NCBI RefSeq assembly: GCF_012985465.1
Contig: NZ_JAAQWN010000016.1
Span: 1 to 49,347 of the forward strand
Origin: Pseudomonas sp. WS 5079
GTDB taxonomy: Bacteria > Pseudomonadota > Gammaproteobacteria > Pseudomonadales > Pseudomonadaceae
Direction of reading: 5' to 3'
Length of the DNA: 49,347 nt
Shown: positions 42,230 to 49,347 of the stretch, piece after piece
Numbering within the stretch: position 1 is the stretch's first letter
Layout of the letters: every line of letters starts with the position of its first letter
Notes under the pieces: generated by a model
What the model was told of the DNA's origin: nothing
Database searches by the model: none
The model's input: the letters and a program-made list of their open reading frames with translations, nothing else
Translations under genes and position numbers: made by a program

Positions 42230-42991
42230 ATGCGCCTGAATCACTTACTGAACCCTCTTACCTGGCTGATCTCCCCCCTGGCCTTGCTGGCGGTGTGGGC
42301 GTGGGTCGCGCACCTGGGGCTGTTCCCGCGCAACCTGCTGGTGCCGCCCGCGCAGGTGCTGCAGACCTTTGCCGATCTGCTGGCCAGCGGCGAGTTGCAG
42401 GAACACCTGGGCAACAGCCTGTCACGGCTGGGCATTGGCTTTGCTATCGGCTCGCTGTGTGGCCTGGGCTTTGGCGTGTTGATGGCTTTGTCGAAAACCG
42501 TCGAGGCTTATTGCGGGCCGCTGTTCCATACCCTGCGCCAGATCCCCAGCATCGCCTTGATTCCGATGTTCGTGCTGCTGTTTGGCATCGATGAAACCTT
42601 CAAGATCATCATCGTGGCCAAGACCGCGTTTTTCCCGGTGGCCCTGGCGGCCGGCGAAGGGGTCAAGGGCATCCCGCGCAGCTACTTCGAGGTCGCCGAC
42701 GTGTACCGCCTGCGCTGGCCGAGCTTTGTGCGCCTGGTGGCCCTGCCCGCCGCCGCGCCGCCGATCATCACCGGCTTTCGCATCAGCCTGACCCGCGCCT
42801 GGGTGGTGCTAGTGGCCACCGAGTTGCTGGCGGCCGATAGCGGCCTGGGGCAGATGATCGAGATGGCCCGGCAGATGCTGCGCATCGACATTGTGATGGT
42901 CGGGGTGGTGGTCACCGGCGTGATCGGCTTTGCCATCGACTACCTGTTGCGCCATATCGAACAGCGCCTGTTTCGCTGGCAGACGCGCTAG
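42230..42991 (+). CDS. ABC transporter permease, SsuC/TauC type
   Basis: A 253-residue inner-membrane permease with about six helices. The ATPase-contact loop is around EVADVYRLRWPSFVRLVALP. It belongs to the nitrate/sulfonate/taurine importer family. The longer frame upstream runs through the REP and is not used. A second permease gene starts nine bases after its stop. Two different permeases imply a heterodimer. Confidence 0.88.
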   Translation: MRLNHLLNPLTWLISPLALLAVWAWVAHLGLFPRNLLVPPAQVLQTFADLLASGELQEHLGNSLSRLGIGFAIGSLCGLGFGVLMALSKTVEAYCGPLFHTLRQIPSIALIPMFVLLFGIDETFKIIIVAKTAFFPVALAAGEGVKGIPRSYFEVADVYRLRWPSFVRLVALPAAAPPIITGFRISLTRAWVVLVATELLAADSGLGQMIEMARQMLRIDIVMVGVVVTGVIGFAIDYLLRHIEQRLFRWQTR

Positions 42992-43000
42992 GAGCCCTCT

Positions 43001-43762
43001 ATGACGAACCTGTTGAAAAAGTCCCGCGGGCTGTTGCTCCCGCTGCTGCTGGTCCTTGCCTGGGAATACGCCTCGCACCAGGGCGCGGCCGGTGCCTATG
43101 CGTTCGTGCCGCTGTCGGCGATTGGCACGGCCTTGCTGGATATGCTCGGCAACGGCGAGTTGCTGGTCAACCTGCTGGCGAGCCTGGCGCGCACCAGCAG
43201 CGGCCTGGCCCTGGGCATTGTGTTCGGCGTGGCGTTGGGGGTGCTGATGGCGTTGTCCAGCGTGGCCAACCGCTTGATCGGGCCGCTGTTCCATAGCATT
43301 CGCCAGGTGCCGATGCTTGGCTGGATCCCGCTCATCGCCATGTGGTTCGGCAATGGCGAGTTTTCCAAGGTGCTGATCGTCAGCCTGGCCGCGTTTTACC
43401 CGATGGTGCTGAACACCTGGCAGGGCTTTACCCATGTCGAGCAGCGTTACCGCGAAGTGGGCCTGGTGCTGGTGCTGAGCCCCGTGCAGCGCTTCACCCA
43501 GGTGCTGCTGCCGGCCGCGCTGCCGAGCATCGCGACCGGCGTTTTGCACGCCCTGGCCTTTGCCTGGGTCACGACGATTGGCAGCGAGTTATTCCTGTCT
43601 TCCGCAGCGGGCCTGGGCAACTTGATGATGAATGCCGAGGCCGGCTCGCGCATGGAAGTCATCGTGCTCTGCGTATTGTGCATCGGCCTGCTCGGCTACC
43701 TCATGACCCTGTTGTTTAACCGCCTCGTGCGCCACCTGCTGCGCTGGCGCCACCTTCGTTGA
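43001..43762 (+). CDS. Second ABC transporter permease, SsuC/TauC type
   Basis: A 253-residue permease of the same family with an EAA-like loop (REVGLVLVLSPVQRFTQVLLP) of which only part is needed for the call. It probably pairs with the preceding permease. GGAG lies before the ATG (AGGAGCCCTCTATG). The ATPase gene follows 11 bp later. Most family operons have one permease used twice, so the pair is less usual. Confidence 0.87.
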   Translation: MTNLLKKSRGLLLPLLLVLAWEYASHQGAAGAYAFVPLSAIGTALLDMLGNGELLVNLLASLARTSSGLALGIVFGVALGVLMALSSVANRLIGPLFHSIRQVPMLGWIPLIAMWFGNGEFSKVLIVSLAAFYPMVLNTWQGFTHVEQRYREVGLVLVLSPVQRFTQVLLPAALPSIATGVLHALAFAWVTTIGSELFLSSAAGLGNLMMNAEAGSRMEVIVLCVLCIGLLGYLMTLLFNRLVRHLLRWRHLR

Positions 43763-43773
43763 AAGGCCCTGAC

Positions 43774-44562
43774 ATGAATGCAATCGCTCACCACGCCTTA
43801 CACCAGCACCTGCAAACCGGCGCCTTGCAGATTCGCGGCCTGAACAAGGCCTACCGGATCGAAGGCCGCTCGTTGCCGGTGCTGCACAATATTCACCTCG
43901 ACGTGCAACCCGGCGAGTTCGTCAGCATCGTCGGCGCCAGTGGCTGCGGCAAATCCACCTTGCTGCGCCTGATTGTCGGCCTGGAGGCCGAGTACGAGGG
44001 CGATATCCTGCTCGATGGCAAACGCATCGCCGCCACCAGCCTGGAGCGCGGCATCGTGTTCCAGGACCACCGGTTGTTCCCGTGGATGACCGTCAGCCAG
44101 AACATCGCCCTGGCCCTGAAAAACCATGACCTGCCCCAGGCCGAGAAAAACCGCCAGGTGGCCGAGCACATCGCCCTGGTCAACCTCGGCGGTTTCGAGA
44201 ATGCGTACCCCCATCAGTTGTCCGGCGGCATGGCGCAACGCGCCGCGATTGCCCGGGCGCTGATCAACAAGCCCAAGGTCCTGCTGCTGGACGAACCGCT
44301 CGGCGCCCTCGACGCCCTGACCCGCGTGCACCTGCAACGGGAACTGCAGCGCATCTGGGTGCAGCAGCGCTGCACGGTGCTGATGGTCACCCATGACATC
44401 GAAGAAGCACTGTACCTGGGCGACCGGGTGATTGTGATGGACGCCCATCCGGGGCGGATCAAGCACGAGATTCGTGTCGACCTGCCCCACCCACGGGATC
44501 GTGCTTCAGCGGTGCTGCAACAGCACAAGCGGCAATTGCTGGAGGAGCTGACAGGCCACTGA
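43774..44562 (+). CDS. ABC transporter ATP-binding protein, SsuB/TauB type
   Basis: A 262-residue ATPase. Walker A is GASGCGKST, the signature is LSGGMAQRAAIAR and Walker B is LLLDEPLGALD, followed by the switch His (VTHDIEEAL). It powers the two permeases. The start at 43774 has AAGG before it. The operon ends here, two bases from the end of the convergent toxin gene. No gene for a secreted binding protein lies in the operon. Confidence 0.92.
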   Translation: MNAIAHHALHQHLQTGALQIRGLNKAYRIEGRSLPVLHNIHLDVQPGEFVSIVGASGCGKSTLLRLIVGLEAEYEGDILLDGKRIAATSLERGIVFQDHRLFPWMTVSQNIALALKNHDLPQAEKNRQVAEHIALVNLGGFENAYPHQLSGGMAQRAAIARALINKPKVLLLDEPLGALDALTRVHLQRELQRIWVQQRCTVLMVTHDIEEALYLGDRVIVMDAHPGRIKHEIRVDLPHPRDRASAVLQQHKRQLLEELTGH

Positions 44563-44564
44563 GG

Positions 44565-47500
44565 TCAGCCCGCCGCAACCTTCAGGCGCTGGATCTGTGG
44601 CGTGCCTGTGGATGATCCCGGCTTGCGCGGGTCAATGACACTCATCATCACCCCATCGCTGGTGATGAATACTGGCCGTGACTTGCCTTGGTCTTTCGGG
44701 TCATTGGAAAAGGCCCCCTTGAACTCGACGGACCGGCGTTGCTCGGCAGTGCCGCCGTCCAAGGTCACCTTCAGATCCCCCGCGGGCGTCACCTGCCAGT
44801 CCGAGATTTGGGCGTCGGTGTAGTCCAGTTGAACGGTACTGCCCTGCAGGTCTTCTATGTGAACACTGCCTGACCCCTTATTGATGATGTACGTATTGCT
44901 GCCGCCTTCAGCGACCACCCTGGCCCCCCCATTGATCACCACGACATCGGCCCCCTTGCCTGTGCGGGCAATGTCCTCGCGGCCATTGAGGGTCAGCAAA
45001 TTATTCTGATCATCACCTTGAACATAACTTTCGCCGTTCTTCACCGTGGTGACATTGGAAAAGTTCTGCACACTGGCGATTTTTTTCACCCCCTCGGTGT
45101 TGGATTTTTCAGTTTTTACCGAGACGGTATGGTCTTTCAGATTAATGACATGCCCTACGTAGCTGACACTTTCTTTCTTTCCAACATCGTCGCGTGGCGA
45201 ACTTAATTCTCCAGAAAAAACCAGGGTGTTACGTCCCTCGCCACCCTCCAGGGATATTTGCCGGGGACTGAAGTCTTTGTTTCCCGTTTTCTCGACCTCA
45301 CGCGCCCGCTCCAGTGTCTGGCGTGCATCGGCATTCATGACCACCGTGTCATCAGCGCGCCCGCCACTGACCACCTTCTTGCCGGTACCTAGCAAGAAGA
45401 CGTTGGGTTTGTTTTCCACCCCTCTTACATAATCATCACCACCACCCAGGTCCCATAACGTGGCTTTTCCATCACCCAACTCGCCTTCAACCTGTTTGAC
45501 CGGTTTGCCGTTAAATGATGAATAGCTTTCATCCACGCCTACCCGGTCAGTGCCATCACGAACCGCCACCGACGGGACCCTGCCGGGTACTGGAATCAGA
45601 TTCAGCAGCCAGGTGACCGGCGAAAACCAGACTCTTGGCGTCAGTGGGACTTTGCCGTCCACTTGCTTGACCTCAACCTGCGACGAGCCGTAGACCACCC
45701 GCTCGAAGGTGTTCTTTGCATCACCGCTCAGGAACGCTTTATAGCGAGCTTGGCGTTGCTCATCGATTTCGTGGGTGTATTGGGTCTGCAGGTAAGGCTT
45801 GAGCACATCGAATCCAGGCTCCAGACCCAGGAACGCCCTCACACCGGTGACGGCCTTTTGTTCGCCCGAAAGCGGCGTGACCTTATCCAGGTCTTCCACG
45901 CTGCGCACGGAGTGGTAAATCATCTGGCTCATCATGAGCGTCCCGGCCACGACCAGGCCCACCGGCCCAGCCGACGCCGCCCCCATCATGAATGCGGCGC
46001 CCAACGTTACCGAGGTCGCGGCGTTGGCCACCGCGAAAGCACCGTCAACATAATGGTCCTGGGCTTGAGCACCGCTGCTCTTACTGGCCTTTTTAAAGGA
46101 ATCGACAGCACTGTAGATATCAAACGGCACGCTGACCGCCGCACCCGCCCCGGTGCCGACTTTGCCAATCAGTTGCCCAACACTCGACGCTTTAAATCCC
46201 ATGATCGAAGGCGCAGCCTTATGAATGACACTTTGCCCCAACTTGTTGAGCGAAGCCCCAATCGCGTCGCCCCCGTACTGGGCAGCCACTGCACCTAAAC
46301 TGATACTGCCTTGGGTCACGTCTCCATTGTGAAAAGACTCTATCGCGCTGCGCAGCCCCTGGAATGTACTGAATGCCTGGAAACCCAAGCCCGCAGCCCG
46401 CGTTTTTCCAAACTTGTCCACCCCACCTGCATCAAAGAAATTCGCAGGCATCGCTTGTTTAGTACGAACCATCTCTTGAATCTGAGCCGAAATCTTGTGC
46501 ACTTGCTGCATCTGCTTTTCGAAGTTGTCAGGCACCTTCGACACTTCGGTACTGGGGATCAGCGGTCCAGCGGACGGATCACGATGAATCGCAATTTCAA
46601 AGAACAGCTTGGTTGCCTGGTCACTGAACCGGACATCACCGGAACCAGACCATGCCTTGAAACGCGCAAAATCAATTTGCAGGTTATTGGCCAACAGCTT
46701 GCCATTCGGGTCACCTGCAGGCTGGGCATCTATCGGCTTGCCGTGGATATGGATGCCCATTTTGTAAAGATCGACGCGACTGATATCCAGGGTGCCGATA
46801 CGGATCGGCGGCTGGCTGTCATCGAGGGCCTGAAGGCGCTGCACTTCCCCCGTATTGCTGATGACAGTGGGTGCAGCCATCCTGGCAAGAGGCGCCGCCC
46901 CCTGGTGTGTGGCAAACAACTGGCGATCGCGCTGCATCTCTTTGTCGATGTACGGATAACCGGGAGGTGGGGTTGCTTGGGCTAAGGTGCGCAGCAACTT
47001 TTGCTCAAGCCCCTGCATGCTGCCAATGTACGGGGAGCCGGGGTACTGTTTTATAAAGCCCTGAACGGTTTTCAATGAATCGAAGGTGGCGTGATACTGG
47101 GCCATACCTTTCTTGGCATGTATGTTGTCCACGCTTTCCAGAACATTTTGATAAACCGCAGCTTCCATACCCGCAACAGGCCTTGCATGTTTTCTAAAAT
47201 CAGCCGAGGAAGGCAGGTGCGCACTATCAACTACTTTTATCGTATCAAGATCGGCCAAGGGCGCATTATATGCCAGTTGCATCCGCGTGGACGTCGGTCT
47301 AATCCCCGAGACATGCTCTGGATTAAATACGCTGAACCTGTATTTAGGATTATCCAGATCGTTGTTGTATGGCCTAATTAACTTTTTCAGATCTGGATCG
47401 GTAAAGATTTTTTTCATTCCGCTTTCAAATGCCTTGGCAGAAGAAAACCTGACCAAGCCAATATTGGGGTCGGCGTAGTAATAGGTCCGTTTACCGTCCG

Positions 47501-48323
47501 CTCCCGCCGTCACTCCTGCCGATAGACGATGCCCACTGGCGGAAATAATCAACGTCGTCGGGGCTGGGGCTTTGAGGAGCTGCGATACGATTGACTTGTA
47601 AGACCCGAGCCTGTCAGTGGCCGGATCATGAGCCTTATCGGCATACCCGGCGTACTTCTGGGCCCTGCCGATTGCAGCAAAGAATGCTTGAGATTCAGGC
47701 GTATCAGGAGAAGCCAGCGCCTGGTAAATATTGCCCAGGAAAATATCAGCCTTGCCCTCCCTTGTCGCCAAGGACAGCAGGTGCGATATGCCCGCACACT
47801 CTCCGTCGCTCGATTGGTTAATCATTGCCAGATAATAACTTTGCGGCATGGGTGTCAACTTAGTTTCTTTACCCGAAACTACGTTCGAAAACTCCATCAC
47901 CCTTTCTTGTGTTTTGATAATAGTGCGCTTTTCGGCCAAGTGCTTGAGCATGCCTAATTGCTCATCGGTCACCCCGGGCTGCAATGCCATTTTATAAAAC
48001 TCGGAACTACTCATCAAATCCGAATAACCAGCCGGCAGCGGCACGGACCCCGGTGAGTTATACCCTCGCATATAGGCCTCTCGGCCCTGGCTTTGTTTGA
48101 CACTTTCTACTTTTGAAAAAAAATCATCTGCGCTGCCCGTCTCGCGAACAGCTGCCACCGGTACTCCCCTACGCAGGCGGCGCTTGTCTGGCACATCGTT
48201 CTGCGTCGTCAGTTGCCCCGGTGATGGTTCTCGACGTTCTTCATGGGAAGTTGGAGGGGCGGTTTGAGCGGACTGATTTTGTCTAATGAACGACAAGGTA
48301 TTGGGCAGGGACGATACGTGCAT
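44565..48323 (-). CDS. Putative large toxin: C58-like cysteine protease with pore-forming-like and RTX-like regions
   Basis: A 1252-residue protein without a signal peptide. Residues about 160-300 show a YopT/C58-type papain-like site: Cys176 (GECAGISHLL), His265 (SGHRLSAG) and Asp285 (ADPNIGLVRF). A long middle part includes hydrophobic Gly/Ala-rich segments near residues 740-800 that resemble the translocation region of TcdA/Mcf-like toxins. From about 955 on, WDLGGGDDYV, GRADDTVVMN and GKGADVVVINGG look like decayed RTX repeats. The ATG at 48323 has GGAG five bases before it. The 5' kilobase is more AT-rich than the surroundings, hinting at transfer. No secretion system or immunity gene is adjacent. 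The protease call is the firmest part; the pore and RTX parts are by resemblance. Confidence 0.72.
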   Translation of the reverse strand: MHVSSLPNTLSFIRQNQSAQTAPPTSHEERREPSPGQLTTQNDVPDKRRLRRGVPVAAVRETGSADDFFSKVESVKQSQGREAYMRGYNSPGSVPLPAGYSDLMSSSEFYKMALQPGVTDEQLGMLKHLAEKRTIIKTQERVMEFSNVVSGKETKLTPMPQSYYLAMINQSSDGECAGISHLLSLATREGKADIFLGNIYQALASPDTPESQAFFAAIGRAQKYAGYADKAHDPATDRLGSYKSIVSQLLKAPAPTTLIISASGHRLSAGVTAGADGKRTYYYADPNIGLVRFSSAKAFESGMKKIFTDPDLKKLIRPYNNDLDNPKYRFSVFNPEHVSGIRPTSTRMQLAYNAPLADLDTIKVVDSAHLPSSADFRKHARPVAGMEAAVYQNVLESVDNIHAKKGMAQYHATFDSLKTVQGFIKQYPGSPYIGSMQGLEQKLLRTLAQATPPPGYPYIDKEMQRDRQLFATHQGAAPLARMAAPTVISNTGEVQRLQALDDSQPPIRIGTLDISRVDLYKMGIHIHGKPIDAQPAGDPNGKLLANNLQIDFARFKAWSGSGDVRFSDQATKLFFEIAIHRDPSAGPLIPSTEVSKVPDNFEKQMQQVHKISAQIQEMVRTKQAMPANFFDAGGVDKFGKTRAAGLGFQAFSTFQGLRSAIESFHNGDVTQGSISLGAVAAQYGGDAIGASLNKLGQSVIHKAAPSIMGFKASSVGQLIGKVGTGAGAAVSVPFDIYSAVDSFKKASKSSGAQAQDHYVDGAFAVANAATSVTLGAAFMMGAASAGPVGLVVAGTLMMSQMIYHSVRSVEDLDKVTPLSGEQKAVTGVRAFLGLEPGFDVLKPYLQTQYTHEIDEQRQARYKAFLSGDAKNTFERVVYGSSQVEVKQVDGKVPLTPRVWFSPVTWLLNLIPVPGRVPSVAVRDGTDRVGVDESYSSFNGKPVKQVEGELGDGKATLWDLGGGDDYVRGVENKPNVFLLGTGKKVVSGGRADDTVVMNADARQTLERAREVEKTGNKDFSPRQISLEGGEGRNTLVFSGELSSPRDDVGKKESVSYVGHVINLKDHTVSVKTEKSNTEGVKKIASVQNFSNVTTVKNGESYVQGDDQNNLLTLNGREDIARTGKGADVVVINGGARVVAEGGSNTYIINKGSGSVHIEDLQGSTVQLDYTDAQISDWQVTPAGDLKVTLDGGTAEQRRSVEFKGAFSNDPKDQGKSRPVFITSDGVMMSVIDPRKPGSSTGTPQIQRLKVAAG

Positions 48324-48474
48324 AATCACTCCAGCTAACAGGTTTTGTTCATTCAATATCCTTTTATGTGAAGGGCTCCTGGAGTGATAAAACCTAGCAC
48401 CAGACGCAATGCCACCCTGACAGACAAATCCGAGAGCAAACCACAAGGTATTACCAAATGCAGCGCGCCCCTCA

Positions 48475-48942
48475 CTACAGAATGCGCGCCATCTTGATGA
48501 TCTCGATAGACACCGGGCTGTTGCCACGGCTGAAGGTGCCTTCGCCAATCTTGCGAAAACCGCACGCGGCGTAGAATTTTTCGGCGGTCAGGGTCGCTTC
48601 CAGGTAGGCGCTGGTATGCCCGGCTGCGGCGATCTGCTGCAAAGCCTCGGCCAACAGGCGCTTACCCACCCCCTGCCCGGCCGCCTCGCCACGAATAAAC
48701 AACTTGCTGACTTCCAGACCCTCGATCTCCACGAAGCCCTGGAGCACATCGCTGCAGGCCAGCCACAGGTTGCCGGCGGCGATGGCCGGGCGGTAAGTCT
48801 CAGGGGAGCGGCCATCAAGCCACATGGCGATCTGTTCGGCACCATAGTCGGCGGTGCACAGGTTTTCGACGGAGTTTTTATGCACCTGGAAGATGCTCTC
48901 GGCGTCGTCCTGGGTGGCTGGGCGGATCAGTAGATTTTTCAT
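48475..48942 (-). CDS. GNAT-family N-acetyltransferase
   Basis: A 155-residue acetyltransferase. The acetyl-CoA loop is GQGVGKRLLAEAL, preceded by KLFIRGEAAG and followed by AYLEATLTAEKFYAACGFRKIG, the usual GNAT order. It should acetylate an amine on a small molecule or protein. The start at 48942 (MKNLLIRPATQDD) is typical. It lies 151 bp upstream of the toxin gene on the same strand, too far to call an operon. Confidence 0.87.
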   Translation of the reverse strand: MKNLLIRPATQDDAESIFQVHKNSVENLCTADYGAEQIAMWLDGRSPETYRPAIAAGNLWLACSDVLQGFVEIEGLEVSKLFIRGEAAGQGVGKRLLAEALQQIAAAGHTSAYLEATLTAEKFYAACGFRKIGEGTFSRGNSPVSIEIIKMARIL

Positions 48943-49048
48943 TCCTTTGAGTTTCCGAGCAGGGCCAATAAACCCAGGCGTTATAGCTGATCTTGCGCCG
49001 GGCAGCGACCGAAGACCGCACATCTTGTGCGTTGACCAGCTTCCCTAC

Positions 49049-49094
49049 ACACCATATAGTGTGCCCACACACGCAGCCGACCACTACATAGTGT
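49049..49094. promoter_or_regulatory. Pair of NrdR boxes before nrdB
   Basis: Two 14-base near-palindromes, ACACCATATAGTGT at 49049-49062 and CCACTACATAGTGT at 49081-49094. Their centres are 32 bp apart, about three helical turns, as is usual for the repressor NrdR. They end 72 bp before nrdB. Confidence 0.82.
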
Positions 49095-49166
49095 GCGATG
49101 CCGGCAATTATCAAGTTTTCTGGACGGCCTCACACACCGTCAGAACAGACCAGGAAGGAGTATTTC

Positions 49167-49347
49167 ATGCTGAGTTGGGATGAAGTCGACACCGAAGACA
49201 CCGGTGCAGCCGTGATCCGTGGCGCCAACGCCGGCCACGCCACCGAAGCCAACATGGACCGCCTCGACGGTGCCGGTGCCGCCGCCGCCATCGAGGCCCG
49301 CGCCGTCACCGCCAATGACTCCGCCGCCATCGTGCGCGCCAAGGCCG
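49167..49347 (+). CDS. nrdB: Ribonucleotide reductase small subunit NrdB, N-terminal part
   Basis: The first 60 codons of a gene cut by the window edge. The start (MLSWDEVDTED, then GANAGHATEANMDRLDGAG) matches what I recall of class Ia NrdB in Pseudomonas. AGGAAGGAG lies a few bases before the ATG. NrdB carries the di-iron tyrosyl radical for ribonucleotide reduction. The NrdR boxes upstream agree. The catalytic part lies beyond the window, so the call rests on the N-terminus and promoter. Confidence 0.82.
   Translation, partial: MLSWDEVDTEDTGAAVIRGANAGHATEANMDRLDGAGAAAAIEARAVTANDSAAIVRAKA

Noticed and set aside
1..49347. CRISPR array, tRNA, rRNA, insertion sequence or phage genes
   Set aside because: The repeats are REP elements with irregular spacing; no transposase, integrase or structural RNA pattern was recognised.

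Overview
The window looks like chromosomal DNA of a fluorescent-group Pseudomonas. The GC content is high, Pseudomonas-type REP repeats are everywhere, and it holds a Pseudomonas-type norCBD/dnr/nnrS nitric oxide block, an ampR-ampC pair, ubiUVT-moeA-moaB, and the start of nrdB at the right edge. All calls come from reading the sequence and from remembered family motifs; no search was run.

Layout. 0-2.9 kb: two YcaC-like isochorismatase-family hydrolases, divergent from a LysR gene. 3.2-16.4 kb: an apparently uncharacterised biosynthetic cluster in two rightward blocks around a leftward LysR gene. Block one has a SAM methyltransferase, a 2OG-Fe(II) oxygenase, a beta-hydroxyacid-dehydrogenase-like protein, an enolase-superfamily enzyme and a Rieske oxygenase. 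Block two has an EamA exporter, a 1367-residue sulfotransferase/adenylation/carrier/thioester-reductase fusion, a zinc alcohol dehydrogenase and an APS kinase. 16.6-18.8 kb: ampR-ampC type pair. 19-24 kb: leftward pdxH, moaB, moeA, ubiU, ubiV, ubiT, with a perfect Anr/Dnr box before pdxH. 24.1-33.2 kb: nitric oxide block with norR, a hemerythrin protein, a CopD-like protein, nnrS, a 29-codon ORF plus dnr, dnrP, norD, norB and norC. 33.5-44.6 kb: organosulfur-type island with a flavin monooxygenase, two DszB-like cytoplasmic proteins, two TonB receptors and an ABC importer with no secreted binding protein beside it. 44.6-48.3 kb: a 1252-residue putative toxin with a YopT-like (C58) protease region and an RTX-like tail. 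Then a GNAT acetyltransferase and nrdB.

How the parts work together. In the biosynthetic cluster the fusion protein could load an acid, release it as an aldehyde and transfer sulfate from PAPS supplied by its own APS kinase. The dehydrogenase could reduce the aldehyde, and the first block could make or tailor the substrate. The methyltransferase, enolase-family and Rieske trio suggests an N-methylated or betaine-like intermediate. In the nitric oxide block, two promoters share the same geometry: three GGT-N7-ACC sites with 20 and 24-25 bp offsets, then a sigma-54 -24/-12 element 53 bp beyond the third site. One drives the hemerythrin gene and the other drives the small ORF and dnr. This suggests that NorR controls dnr here, and that Dnr then acts on norC and nnrS through TTGAT-type boxes.

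The sulfur island carries three further sigma-54-like promoters, before the monooxygenase, the first TonB receptor and the ABC operon. This fits control by a sulfur-starvation enhancer-binding protein of SfnR type encoded elsewhere. Its two DszB-like proteins keep the His and Arg of the desulfinase site, but one has Cys and the other Ser at the nucleophile position.
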